A stretch of 64,000 nt of DNA from Anaerolineales bacterium (GCA_020634875.1 JACKAX010000011.1:33777-97776), one strand, 5' to 3'; shown: positions 27,948 to 37,087, numbered from the stretch's first letter. Program-made: numbers and translations. Notes: generated by a model from the letters alone, not told the origin.

Positions 27948-28934
27948 TTATGAGACGACAACCCGAGGGTCAATCAGGGGATAAATTAAATCTGCCAGGA
28001 AATTCATGGTCACAACGCTGATCGCAATAATCGCAAAGCAGCCTTGAATGAGCGGGTAATCCTGTGAGTAGATGGCATTCAAGATGGTAAGACCAATACC
28101 CGGATACGAGAAAATCATCTCAGTCACCAATGCACCTCCTACTGCCAGGCCAATACTCAGCATCAGCCCCGTAAACGAAGGCAGCAACGCATTGCGAAAA
28201 GCATACTTGAAAAGAATGGTCCTGCGTTTTAAACCTTTCGCCTGAGCCAGCATGATGTAATCTTCGGAAAATACCTGGAGGACATTGGAGCGTAAGACAA
28301 TTAGGCGACCCGCGAAGGTAATCACGACCAAAGAGAGGATGGGAAGGGCTGCGTGATAGGCGATCTTGGGGATTTTCTCATACCACGTGAGGTCCCCTAA
28401 ACCAGGAGGCATGGCGTGTCCCATCGGAAAGATATCCAGATAATAGGCCAAACCCATCATCATCAGTAACGCGGCCCAAAAATATGGAATGGATTGGATA
28501 TAAAATGCAATTCCCACCACGACATTGTCAAAGATTGAGCCCTTTTTTAATGCGGCCAGAGTTCCAACTACCCAGGCAAACAGAAAAGAGATGAAGGTTG
28601 AAACCAAGACGATCATCAACGTCCAGGGAATCGCTTTTAGGATGATCTGGCTCACTGGCACAGGAAAGGTGCTAAAAGAAATCCCCAAATTTCCATGTAA
28701 CAATTCCTTCAAATAGATAAAGTATTGTTCAGGAATACTCTTATCCAGGCCGAATTGTTCTTTGAGCAGTTCGGCATATTCAAGAGAACCCATTGCCGAT
28801 TGCGAGGCCATATAATCCGCGGGGTTGCCGCCCATCACACGGGGTAAAGCAAAATTAATCGTTAAGGCAACCCAGATGGTAAAAAGTGCGCTACCCAGGC
28901 GTCTCAGTACATAAGAAAATGTTATATGCCGCAT
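27948..28934 (-). CDS. ABC importer permease (OppB/DppB type)
   Basis: The 328-residue protein begins MRHITFSYVLRRLGSALFTIW, a typical OppB first helix. It has six predicted helices and the EAA-like loop DYIMLAQAKGLKRRTILF. The start at ATG 28934 is preferred because AAGGAG lies seven bases upstream; a longer frame from a TTG at 28955 would swallow that site. A hairpin separates it from the upstream lipoprotein gene. Confidence 0.93.
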   Translation of the reverse strand: MRHITFSYVLRRLGSALFTIWVALTINFALPRVMGGNPADYMASQSAMGSLEYAELLKEQFGLDKSIPEQYFIYLKELLHGNLGISFSTFPVPVSQIILKAIPWTLMIVLVSTFISFLFAWVVGTLAALKKGSIFDNVVVGIAFYIQSIPYFWAALLMMMGLAYYLDIFPMGHAMPPGLGDLTWYEKIPKIAYHAALPILSLVVITFAGRLIVLRSNVLQVFSEDYIMLAQAKGLKRRTILFKYAFRNALLPSFTGLMLSIGLAVGGALVTEMIFSYPGIGLTILNAIYSQDYPLIQGCFAIIAISVVTMNFLADLIYPLIDPRVVVS

Positions 28935-28987
28935 ACGACAACTCCTTGTTTGCAATTACCGCCCAGATTATCAGCAGATGATTGGAA

Positions 28988-29033
28988 AAGGCAGGAATAG
29001 GCATTTCTAAAGATGATAGCCTATTCCTGCCTT
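28988..29033 (-). terminator. Hairpin between lipoprotein and permease genes
   Basis: Two perfect 15-base arms (28988-29002 and 29019-29033) enclose a 16-base loop, and on the minus strand the stem is followed by four T residues and more pyrimidines. It is probably a partial terminator or mRNA stabiliser that keeps the binding-protein message more abundant than the permease message. Confidence 0.7.
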
Positions 29034-29054
29034 CACTAGGGCACGGAATACGCG

Positions 29055-30734
29055 CTAAGGAATGAGTTGGACTTTAATCAAGGACTGTGCCGCCCAGATG
29101 GGATAATTTGTATCCCAACCTGTCGTCCCAACTCCCTCATAATACGGAATATGACCACCACCAGAGTACATCGGCAAGAAGACATAGTTGGCAGCAATTT
29201 CCTGCTGGAGTTCGTAATAGATGGTTTTCTGTTCCGCCGGATCCGTTACTGAAGCTGCCTGGGCAAGGAGTTCATCAACTTTGGCGTTGCTAAAGCGGAA
29301 GTAGTTCGTACCAGGTGTCGCGGTTCCTGATGGGGCCGTCATCGCTGAGTTAAAGCTGGCATTTATCGACGCGAAGGCATCTGGCGGGAACGTAATGGGG
29401 AGTTGGATCAGATCGAAATCTCCGGTCTGCCCGCGTTTAGTCAGTTCGGGCCAGGTTGCTAGTTTTGGAATGATTTCAACACCCAGGTTGAGCAACCACT
29501 GTTGAATCATGCCCGCTTCCATCTGTTGGGCAGGTGCGCCGCTGGCATTGTGGTAGGTGAAGGAGAGACGCTGACCGTCTTTTTGGTAAATGCCATCATC
29601 ACCTTTGGTGTAACCGGCTTCTTCCAAAACGGCCTGTGCAGCGGCAATATCATAGGTAAGGCTATTGGCCACTTCAGTATTGACCAAATCGCCAAACAGG
29701 GGCGGCAGCCAACCGATGCTAGTAGGGAATACGCCGTTGTATTCACCTTTGGTGATCAAGTCAGTCTGGTTAATCGCCATCGCCATCGCTTTGCGGACAG
29801 CTACGTCAGCCAGCATGGGGTTATCTTCATTCATAGCAACAACCCAGTTCGTCAACCCGGAATAAACCTGCAATTCCGCACCTTGTTTCGTGCGTAATTC
29901 AGGGACATTGGGCATGGCAAGGGTACCCTGAGTGAATTGGATATCGCCTTTCAAAAGCGCTAAGGTCAAGTTCGGCGCAGAGTTGTAAATGTGCATTACA
30001 ATCTTGTCGACATTGGGCGCGCCACGCCAGTAATCCATGTTCGCGTCAAACTGTACATCTGTACCCGTGTTATAGGCCGTGAAAATGAAGGGGCCAGTGC
30101 CTATAGGTTCGGGATTGGTGAATTCAACAGGGTTGACATCTTTCCACAAGTGTTCGGGAACGATTTGAACAGTGGAGATATAGTTCGGTAATGCGGTGGA
30201 GGGCTGTTTCAGGTGGAATACGACGGTATCGCCATCCGCCGAGACGGAATCGAGGCTGGCCCAAATGCCGTATTGATCCAAGACTGGATTGTCGTGCAAC
30301 ACATTGAAAGAATAGACGGCATCGTTTACCGAAAACGGGGTTCCATCCGTCCATGCGGCTTCTTTGTTGATGGGCAGAGACAATGTCAGGTAATCGTCAC
30401 TCCAAGTGTATCCAGTCGCAAGGGAAGGCTCTAATTGTCCGCTAACGGGATTGTAATAAAGCAATTCCTCGTACATGAAGTTGAAAAAGCCTAGCCACGT
30501 GCCACTGGTCGCAAAGGGGTTGAGGTTCGCCATTTGCGTATCCAGCACATACTCGCCACCATTTAAGACGCCACCAGAACGTCCAGACGGTGCGGTAGCC
30601 GCCTCCTCCGTTGCGGTCGTTTGCTCAGAACCCTGACTGGTGGTTTCGTCAGGGGTTTGTGTTGGGGATGCACAACCAACCAGCAAGGTGGCAAGCATCA
30701 TCGCCAAAACCAACAGGACAGTAATTTTCTTCAT
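29055..30734 (-). CDS. Substrate-binding lipoprotein of the ABC importer (SBP family 5)
   Basis: The 559-residue protein starts with a lipoprotein signal peptide (lipobox LVGC, cysteine at residue 21) and a Thr/Glu-rich linker. The family-5 fold follows: YEELLYYNP near residue 90, then GxTWSDDYLTLSLPINKEAAWTDGTPFSVNDAVYSF. The same family carries peptides, nickel, or oligosaccharides in different bacteria. Here it is the first gene of the transporter cluster and the sulfatase genes suggest a sulfated ligand. RBS AGGAG lies 10 bases before the ATG, behind a palindrome at 30761. Confidence 0.93.
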   Translation of the reverse strand: MKKITVLLVLAMMLATLLVGCASPTQTPDETTSQGSEQTTATEEAATAPSGRSGGVLNGGEYVLDTQMANLNPFATSGTWLGFFNFMYEELLYYNPVSGQLEPSLATGYTWSDDYLTLSLPINKEAAWTDGTPFSVNDAVYSFNVLHDNPVLDQYGIWASLDSVSADGDTVVFHLKQPSTALPNYISTVQIVPEHLWKDVNPVEFTNPEPIGTGPFIFTAYNTGTDVQFDANMDYWRGAPNVDKIVMHIYNSAPNLTLALLKGDIQFTQGTLAMPNVPELRTKQGAELQVYSGLTNWVVAMNEDNPMLADVAVRKAMAMAINQTDLITKGEYNGVFPTSIGWLPPLFGDLVNTEVANSLTYDIAAAQAVLEEAGYTKGDDGIYQKDGQRLSFTYHNASGAPAQQMEAGMIQQWLLNLGVEIIPKLATWPELTKRGQTGDFDLIQLPITFPPDAFASINASFNSAMTAPSGTATPGTNYFRFSNAKVDELLAQAASVTDPAEQKTIYYELQQEIAANYVFLPMYSGGGHIPYYEGVGTTGWDTNYPIWAAQSLIKVQLIP

Positions 30735-31039
30735 AGTAATCTTCTCCTAAAAGAAATTTGCTCAACGACATCGTTGAGTGTGGGAAAACGCCAATAATAA
30801 AATTATAGAGATTTCATTCTTGATCTAAAATGAAATAAATTCTATTGGAGTTGGTAATTTATTCAGATCTCCCCGGAATTGGTATTTAGAAATTACTGTT
30901 TTGACGGGTTATTGGAAGAACTTTTGATTTCTGTTCAGATTTTCGGGAAACGCTTTACAAAATAGCCCCTGATATTCCTCTTTCTCTTACCCCGAAGGTG
31001 TTTTCTTCGCCCCTCATTCAACACCTCTTTATGTGCAGC
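30735..31039 (-). promoter_or_regulatory. Upstream region of the transporter operon, with palindrome
   Basis: This stretch separates the histidine kinase gene from the binding-protein gene; both are on the minus strand. It must hold the transporter promoter if the two units are separate. An 18-base inverted repeat, CTCAACGA CA TCGTTGAG, lies at 30761-30778, 27 bases before the start codon. It could be an operator or a leader hairpin. No gene is seen. Confidence 0.5.
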
Positions 31040-32785
31040 TTAATTCGCAGGTATGGCTTGATATTCAATCGCTGGAATGATAATTTTTACCTCGGTGCCA
31101 GGAACCAGGCTTCTTATCTCCAGGCGATATTCTTCACCAAAAATCAATTTCATTCTACGATTAATATTCCCAAGGCCATAAGGGCGGTTTTGAGGCATTT
31201 CTAAAATGCCTGCATCATCCTGATCTAAAATGGTTTGAATTTCCTGTAACCGCTCAGGGGAAATTCCTGACCCATTATCAGAAATATAAATGATCACCAT
31301 CTCATTTTCCTGGAAGACCCGAATCGCGATCCTCATTTTTCCTTGATGATCTAAAAATCCATGTTGGATGCTGTTCTCAATCACAGGTTGTAGGGTCATC
31401 TTAAGAATGGTCAGTTCCATCACTTCATCATCCACATCCATTGTATATTCAAAATTCCCCTGGAAGCGTGTCTCAAAAATGTGGAGATACTGTTGAGCAA
31501 AATACAATTCCTTCTCAAAGGTTGTTCGATTACGGCCTTTCATAGAGTAAAGAAAGATTTCATAGAGCGCCGTAGCCATATCTGCGACCTCAACCACATT
31601 ATTTTCAATGGCAATGCCCCGCATACACTGAAGGGTATTGGACAAAAAATGCGGATTGATTTGATTTCTTAAACTGTAAAGCTCGGCTTGTTTGTTCAAA
31701 AGTTCAATTTCATAAAGTCTTTGCTGTGTCTTTGTATTTTGTTCAGTCGCCGATTCCAAGTTTGCTAACATAGAGTTAATCCAAATAGCAATTTGGTTAA
31801 TTTCGTCTTCCCCTACAACTTGGACACGTTTACTTAATCCTTGCTGCCTGACTTGCTCAATATCGGTTCTGAGGCGATTCATCGGGATAGAGATTTTGCC
31901 TCTGACAAACAAAAAGGTAATCAGAAGGGCCACAAGAAAGATAAAGGTCGTAAACAGCAAGTAATTCACAACATGTTGCCCTTCCAGGGAAGATTGGTTA
32001 ATCAAAACGCCCGCGACCGAAAGTTTCGTGCCCAAGATAGTGTTTTGAGCAGCTATCTCCGCTTTTGAAAACATACTTGCGTAATCTTCACTGGATATTT
32101 GAGGGGTGTTGCTCAACAGGGGCACGCCGTTTTCATCATTAATCCATATAACCGCAGTGGCTGGATCAACTGCGTTTAGTGAGCGTTTGAGGGTTGATAA
32201 TTCCCCGATAAATACAATGGTTGCTAATTTTTTGTCCACCTCGCTTTCCCCAAAGGTTAAATCAAATAGCGGAGCGACATAAATATAATAAGAATCTCGA
32301 TAGGGTGATCCTGGCTCGAAAAATATGAACCTACGATCCGTTCCCTTTTCGTTCTTAAAATCATATTCCCCCGCGAGTGCCTCATTAATATCAGAACTGA
32401 TCCCCATCAACAAATTCCGTTGGGAACCGTCTAACCCAACCAGGGACACATCGAGAACATCCCCTTGGTTATCGTAATAAATTAGTTTGATAACCTCCAG
32501 AACACTCGCAAGGCTAGTTTCCGAATCCAATTGTTGCGAATAGATTTTTATCAGATCACCATTATAAGAAAGCGCAAAACCTGCGCGTTCGATATTACGC
32601 AGGTTTTGCGAGATAGTGCTTTCGACTGAATTCACGAGACTCTCGACATAATTTTGGGAAGTCCTGACCTCTTGCTTTCGAATGTTGCTTACCATGAAGA
32701 TTTGCAATAAAAGAATTACCCCCATTATTGCGAGAATAATTAACAGAAATTGGTATAGCAATTGCCGAGAAATTAAGTTTTTCAT
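31040..32785 (-). CDS. Sensor histidine kinase (YesM-like)
   Basis: The 581-residue protein has a transmembrane helix at residues 12-33, an extracytoplasmic sensor domain of about 240 residues and a second helix (about 280-300). A HAMP-like region follows, then the His_kinase domain with the phosphoacceptor in QINPHFLSNTLQ, and an ATPase domain (NSIQHGF, DNGSGI, GLGNINRR). This is the YesM/LytS-type layout that typically controls carbohydrate uptake. It overlaps the response regulator gene by four bases. Confidence 0.93.
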   Translation of the reverse strand: MKNLISRQLLYQFLLIILAIMGVILLLQIFMVSNIRKQEVRTSQNYVESLVNSVESTISQNLRNIERAGFALSYNGDLIKIYSQQLDSETSLASVLEVIKLIYYDNQGDVLDVSLVGLDGSQRNLLMGISSDINEALAGEYDFKNEKGTDRRFIFFEPGSPYRDSYYIYVAPLFDLTFGESEVDKKLATIVFIGELSTLKRSLNAVDPATAVIWINDENGVPLLSNTPQISSEDYASMFSKAEIAAQNTILGTKLSVAGVLINQSSLEGQHVVNYLLFTTFIFLVALLITFLFVRGKISIPMNRLRTDIEQVRQQGLSKRVQVVGEDEINQIAIWINSMLANLESATEQNTKTQQRLYEIELLNKQAELYSLRNQINPHFLSNTLQCMRGIAIENNVVEVADMATALYEIFLYSMKGRNRTTFEKELYFAQQYLHIFETRFQGNFEYTMDVDDEVMELTILKMTLQPVIENSIQHGFLDHQGKMRIAIRVFQENEMVIIYISDNGSGISPERLQEIQTILDQDDAGILEMPQNRPYGLGNINRRMKLIFGEEYRLEIRSLVPGTEVKIIIPAIEYQAIPAN

Positions 32786-33537
32786 GCGCTAGATGGTTTC
32801 ATTGGATGGAGTTTTCGGTATCTATTAGGCGACATACCCATTTTCCTCTTAAATACCTTCGTAAAGTAAAAATTGTCACAATAGGCAAGTTTTTCACTAA
32901 TTTCCATGATCGTGAGTTCTGAATGCTGAAGAAGATGCTTGGCCTGTTCTATCCGCAATTCGGTTAAATATTCCGAGAAGGTTTTACCTGTTTCCTCATG
33001 AAATAGGCTGCATAGATAATTTTTGTTGATATAAATTTTTTCGGCAACATCGGAAAGGGTGATTTTTTCTTCCATGTTTTCTTCTAAATAAGAGATAACT
33101 TTTAGAATGACACTGGAATACTCTTTTCTTTGATCCGTGACGATTTGATGGCCCTTGCTTTTCGTTCTGAATTTTTCCGCAAGTGCCTCGAGAACGCTCT
33201 CAATTTGAGGGACTTTTATGGGTTTTAAGCAGTAATCAAATACTCGTAATCTTAGCGCAATTTGAGCAGCCTCAAAATCCTCATACGCGCTCAAAATTAC
33301 AATTTCACTCTCTATCTTTCTTGCCCGAAGCCTCCCAATTAAGTCTAGCCCCGTCATCCCCGGCATCCGAACATCTGTAATCACAACTTCTGGTTTTTCG
33401 GAACAAATTGCATCGAATGCTTCATGTGGATTTTGAAAATAAATAGGCGGATTAAATCCATAATCCATCCACTGGACCGTTTTCTGAATATCTATCCCTA
33501 CCCACTTTTCATCATCAACAAGGATACAATTAAACAT
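32782..33537 (-). CDS. Response regulator with AraC-type DNA-binding domain (YesN-like)
   Basis: The 251-residue protein has an N-terminal receiver domain (acidic VDDE near residue 8, phosphoacceptor Asp near residue 55 in ITDVRMPG, and conserved Lys in YCLKPIK). A linker and a two-helix-turn-helix AraC domain follow (ITLSDVAEKIYINKNYLCSLFHEETGKTFSEYLTELR, then ISEKLAYCDNFYFTKVFKRKMGMSPNRYR). Such regulators activate adjacent ABC transporter operons in response to a sugar sensed by the kinase. It is the first gene of the two-gene unit, transcribed away from the sulfatase at 33870. Confidence 0.93.
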   Translation of the reverse strand: MFNCILVDDEKWVGIDIQKTVQWMDYGFNPPIYFQNPHEAFDAICSEKPEVVITDVRMPGMTGLDLIGRLRARKIESEIVILSAYEDFEAAQIALRLRVFDYCLKPIKVPQIESVLEALAEKFRTKSKGHQIVTDQRKEYSSVILKVISYLEENMEEKITLSDVAEKIYINKNYLCSLFHEETGKTFSEYLTELRIEQAKHLLQHSELTIMEISEKLAYCDNFYFTKVFKRKMGMSPNRYRKLHPMKPSSA

Positions 33538-33869
33538 TGTGCATCAAGTGCGTTTGTAATAGTTTAGGCTTGATCGTGTATGGAAAAATTCGATAGTCGC
33601 ATTAACATCAAGTTAATGAACTGGAATTTTTAGAGTATAACATAGTCATTTAACGGGCGTAGTAACGCACTGTCGGCTTTCTGTGGCATTCACAGCAAGC
33701 CAAACACACTGCAAAATCAGGTTTCTGAACGCCATCAATGACCTGTCATCCTGTCCAAATTGAATAACTTACAGGCAGTTTTGATCCGTTTGCATCACAG
33801 ATAATTGGAGCCACGATGGATTTCTCGGCAAATTAACCGTGTGCATCCATAAAAAGGAGAATTTCCAAA
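33538..33869. promoter_or_regulatory. Divergent promoter region of the two-component system and sulfatase 2
   Basis: This 332-base region separates divergent genes and must contain two promoters. Two small inverted repeats stand out: CATTAAC ATCAA GTTAATG at 33600-33618 and CTGTG GCATT CACAG at 33681-33695. Either could be a binding site of the response regulator. AAGGAG lies before the ATG at 33870. Confidence 0.45.
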
Positions 33870-35390
33870 ATGAAAGTTATCATGGTCATGTTCGATTCAC
33901 TTAATCGGCACATGCTTCCGCCGTATGGTTGCGATTGGGTAGTTGCCCCAAACTTTGAACGTCTGGCAAAGCGTACCGTAACCTTCGAGAACGCGTATGT
34001 GGGCAGTATGCCGTGTATTCCTGCACGCCGGGAACTCCACACGGGTCGTTATAATTTTCTGCATCGCAGTTGGGGACCTCTGGAACCTTTTGACGACTCG
34101 ATGCCGAGTCTCTTAAGGAAAAATGGCATCTACACCCATTTGGTGAGCGATCACCAACACTACTGGGAAGATGGCGGCGCAACTTACCACACACAATACA
34201 ACAGTTGGGAATTTTTCCGCGGCCAGGAAGGCGACAGTTGGAAGGGACAGGTCAAAGAACCAGAAATCCCCGAAACAGTCCCCACTATGCGCGCAAATTT
34301 TCCGTGGCCCCTTTGGCGGCATGATTGGATCAATCGCCAATACATGAAAACCGAGGCCGACCAACCCCAGGCAAAAACCATGCGGGCTGGGCTGGAGTTT
34401 ATTGAAACCAACCATCAAGCAGATGGCTGGTTCCTCCAAATCGAATCATTCGATCCCCATGAGCCGTTTTTTACCCAGCAACAATACAAAGACTTGTATC
34501 CACACGCTTATGACGGCCCGCACTACGACTGGCCCGACTATGGCCCTGTACGTCAAAACCCCGAAACTGTGGAACACATGCGTTACCAGTACGCCGCGCT
34601 CGTCAGCATGTGCGATCACTGGTTAGGCAAAGTGCTCGACAAGATGGATGAACTGAATTTGTGGGAAGATACCATGTTGATCGTCAATACCGATCATGGT
34701 TTTCTACTTGCAGAACACGATATGTGGGGAAAGAACCTCATGCCCTGGTACAACGAAAATGCCCATATCCCTCTGTTCATCTGGGACCCGCGGAGTAAAC
34801 GCCAAAACGTACGCAATTCTGCCCTGGTCCAGATGATTGACATGGCTCCCACCCTCTTAGAGTTCTTCGGAACAGATGTCCCCGTTGATATGCAAGGGGT
34901 TCCCTTAAAAGATACGCTGGCTGACGGTACCCCCGTACGCAAAGCCGCTTTATTTGGGCATTTTGGAGGACAGATCAACATCACGGATGGACGATACGTT
35001 TACATGCGCGCCGCTACGACACCAGACAACCAACCCCTGTTTGAATATACCCTCATGCCCACGCACATGCGCGGCTTTTTCAATGCCCAGGAATTGTCGC
35101 AGATTGACTTGGCCCCACCCTTTTCATTTACGAAAGGGTTCTCGACAATGAAAATGCGTTCGCTAGGTGGTATGGAGCAATTTCGCAAACGTATGGGGTT
35201 ATCCGAATTACAAACCCGATTATTTGATCTCCAAAATGATCCAGGGCAGTTAAATCCAATTCAGGACAAAGAAGTAGAACACCGTTTGCGTGACTTAATG
35301 ATTAAACTAATGCAAGCAAATGATTGTCCTGCCGAGCAGTTTGAACGTATTGGCCTCATCAATATCTCAGAACATAGTTCATTCGCGTGA
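33870..35390 (+). CDS. Cys-type sulfatase 2 (cytosolic)
   Basis: The 506-residue protein is a paralogue of the sulfatase at 23480; both begin with nearly the same block (MFDSLNR, then GSMPC followed by PARR and LHTGRYNFLH). The formylglycine cysteine is residue 49 in CIPAR. A second metal site is visible in NTDHGFLLAEHD. There is no signal peptide, so it should act in the cytosol. It is transcribed in the opposite direction from the rest of the locus and sits next to the regulators. It differs enough from the first sulfatase to suggest a different linkage or position on the same sulfated compound. Confidence 0.93.
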   Translation: MKVIMVMFDSLNRHMLPPYGCDWVVAPNFERLAKRTVTFENAYVGSMPCIPARRELHTGRYNFLHRSWGPLEPFDDSMPSLLRKNGIYTHLVSDHQHYWEDGGATYHTQYNSWEFFRGQEGDSWKGQVKEPEIPETVPTMRANFPWPLWRHDWINRQYMKTEADQPQAKTMRAGLEFIETNHQADGWFLQIESFDPHEPFFTQQQYKDLYPHAYDGPHYDWPDYGPVRQNPETVEHMRYQYAALVSMCDHWLGKVLDKMDELNLWEDTMLIVNTDHGFLLAEHDMWGKNLMPWYNENAHIPLFIWDPRSKRQNVRNSALVQMIDMAPTLLEFFGTDVPVDMQGVPLKDTLADGTPVRKAALFGHFGGQINITDGRYVYMRAATTPDNQPLFEYTLMPTHMRGFFNAQELSQIDLAPPFSFTKGFSTMKMRSLGGMEQFRKRMGLSELQTRLFDLQNDPGQLNPIQDKEVEHRLRDLMIKLMQANDCPAEQFERIGLINISEHSSFA

Positions 35391-35791
35391 TGGCAGTTAA
35401 ATATCAATCGAGCTATGCCAAGTCGGTAAATTTATCTAAATGTTATCCTTTTTGTTATTAGAAATGGATTCCATACTTCTTATAAGGTTTGATAATCTGC
35501 CTAAGTAGGGAATCTAAGTTGCGAAAAACACGGCTTTTCTTTTAGGATTGGTGTATTCGTTAAGTTGCTATTTAGTTTTTCGCTGTAAGGGAGAGCTGAA
35601 TAAGGTTTAAAATGTTCAGCGTCGCTAAAGGTCGAAATAAAAAAGTCCTCCGAATCACATGCGCAGGACTTCTGGCGACTCGCCGGATAAAGATAAACTA
35701 TCACCTAAATTGCTTCCTTATATAAAAACCATGTTTTTCTTACAAAAACCCGGGTTTTCACCAATAAGGTAGCAATTTAGTGTAAACACTA
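35391..35791. other. Intergenic stretch with short palindromes beside the tRNA
   Basis: No gene is supported in these 401 bases. Three near-perfect palindromes crowd the right end: AAAAAC CAT GTTTTT (35724-35738), AAAACCCGGGTTTT (35745-35758) and TAGTGT AA ACACTA (35778-35791). The last ends next to the 3' end of the tRNA gene. They may be terminator-like, or parts of an attachment region of the integrated phage. Confidence 0.55.
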
Positions 35792-35863
35792 TGACCCCGG
35801 TGCGACTCGAACGCACAACCAATTGCTTAAGAGGCAACTGCTCTGCCATTGAGCTACGGGGCC
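35792..35863 (-). tRNA. tRNA-Lys (anticodon CTT)
   Basis: The 72-base sequence folds into a cloverleaf. The acceptor stem is GGCCCCG/CGGGGTC, the anticodon stem GTTGC/GCAAT has loop CTCTTAA (anticodon CTT, lysine), the T arm is GTGCG TTCGAGT CGCAC and the discriminator base is A. CCA is not encoded. The D arm (GCTC/GAGC) is normal. It stands 102 bases from the integrase gene's stop codon, with its 5' end facing the integrase. Confidence 0.9.
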
Positions 35864-35904
35864 GTGAACGACCGTTGAAAAGGCAATTCGGTTTTGTGAC
35901 GCCG

Positions 35905-35932
35905 ATTTTACCACGCCTCCCCACAGGCGCAA
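35905..35932 (-). promoter_or_regulatory. Candidate promoter of the tRNA gene
   Basis: On the minus strand TTGCGC and TAAAAT are separated by 16 bases and lie about 42 bases before the tRNA 5' end. The -35 hexamer matches the consensus moderately. This fits an independent tRNA promoter. Confidence 0.35.
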
Positions 35933-35965
35933 CCCGTTAGAGCAACTGAGTAAATATCAATTGCT

Positions 35966-36976
35966 CTACTCATCCAGGGTAAAGCGGTCATAAATCTCCT
36001 GCAACTCATCCACTGCAAAAGCCCCATAAAACTGATGGGTGGTCCGTGAATCTGCGTGCCCGGCAATATCCGCCACGATCCCCAACGGCGTCCCCGAGGC
36101 CGTCAAAATCCGCAGACGCCGGTGCCGCCACTGATGCGGACTCACTCGCCCGGTAATATGGTGGGCTTTCTTCAAACGCTTCAACACCTGCGCCAGGCCT
36201 GAATCTGTCATCGCCCGCCCGTACCGCTTTCCTGGCTGCTCACTGGTAAACACATGGTTCACCCCAGGCTGGGCCACCCGCATGTCTAACCAGGCCTGTA
36301 ACTGCGCTGCCGCCCGAGGGGTCAAAAACACCGTCCGCTCCTTATCCCCCTTCTCCCTCACCAACAAACGCCGGTGCTTAATATCCACGTCCGCCAGGCG
36401 CAGATCAGCTACCCCCCCAAGGCGGCACCCCGTCGCATCGAAAACCGCCAGAATAGCCCGATCCCGGACACTGCTTTCCTCCGCCGCCGCCAGCATCGCC
36501 GCTGCATCCTCATCTGCGACCCCCCGCCGGGCACGCTTCGGCAGATTAGGCCGTTCCAGATCTGCAGCCGGATTGATCGACGTGTGCTGATGGTCCACCA
36601 ACCAGCTAAAAAACGTTTTCGCCGCCCGCAGCGCCGCATCCGCACTCCACACCGAAAGCGGTTTCCCCGTACGCTTATTTTTCTTATGCAAGAGCACCGC
36701 CCGCCAGCGGTTGAGATGATCCAGCTTAATCGCCTCGACCTGGGTCAAAGGACCAAAATGGTCTAACAACAACTGGATTTGCCCCCCGCTCCAGGCTCCC
36801 TCTTCATCACATTTCCCGCCGTACCATTTGACCGTCGCATTCGATTTTGCCCCCACCAAAGCATTTAAAAACAAATCCCGCGCCTCATCCAGGCGCAGGC
36901 CGCCCGCAACTACGAAAGAAAGCGCGGTATCCGTTGCTGTCGCTTTTTTTTCAACCATTCTCATCACCTCATGCAA
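35966..36976 (-). CDS. Tyrosine integrase of the phage
   Basis: The 336-residue protein has a SAM-like core-binding domain (residues about 20-135) and a tyrosine recombinase catalytic domain. Its catalytic residues are visible: the first Arg in GCRLGGVADLRL, HQWRHRR (His-x-x-Arg) and the nucleophile in HQFYGAF near residue 320. The family excises and inserts phage genomes at an attachment site. It sits next to a tRNA-Lys gene, a common integration target, but the 3' end of the tRNA faces away, so the exact site is not settled. It is the only minus-strand gene in the early region. Confidence 0.92.
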   Translation of the reverse strand: MHEVMRMVEKKATATDTALSFVVAGGLRLDEARDLFLNALVGAKSNATVKWYGGKCDEEGAWSGGQIQLLLDHFGPLTQVEAIKLDHLNRWRAVLLHKKNKRTGKPLSVWSADAALRAAKTFFSWLVDHQHTSINPAADLERPNLPKRARRGVADEDAAAMLAAAEESSVRDRAILAVFDATGCRLGGVADLRLADVDIKHRRLLVREKGDKERTVFLTPRAAAQLQAWLDMRVAQPGVNHVFTSEQPGKRYGRAMTDSGLAQVLKRLKKAHHITGRVSPHQWRHRRLRILTASGTPLGIVADIAGHADSRTTHQFYGAFAVDELQEIYDRFTLDE

Positions 36977-37087
36977 ACAGGATTCAATGAGGCGGGAGAA
37001 CCAGCCGCAGACGCTGCGAACCGCTGCGGCCTAGGCACATCACTCAAAACGATTGTATCCGATAAGGAAAGGAGGCTCAACATTGCG

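Noticed and set aside
35391..35791. Possible attL core in this stretch
   Set aside because: No duplicated sequence can be shown because the other phage end is outside the window.
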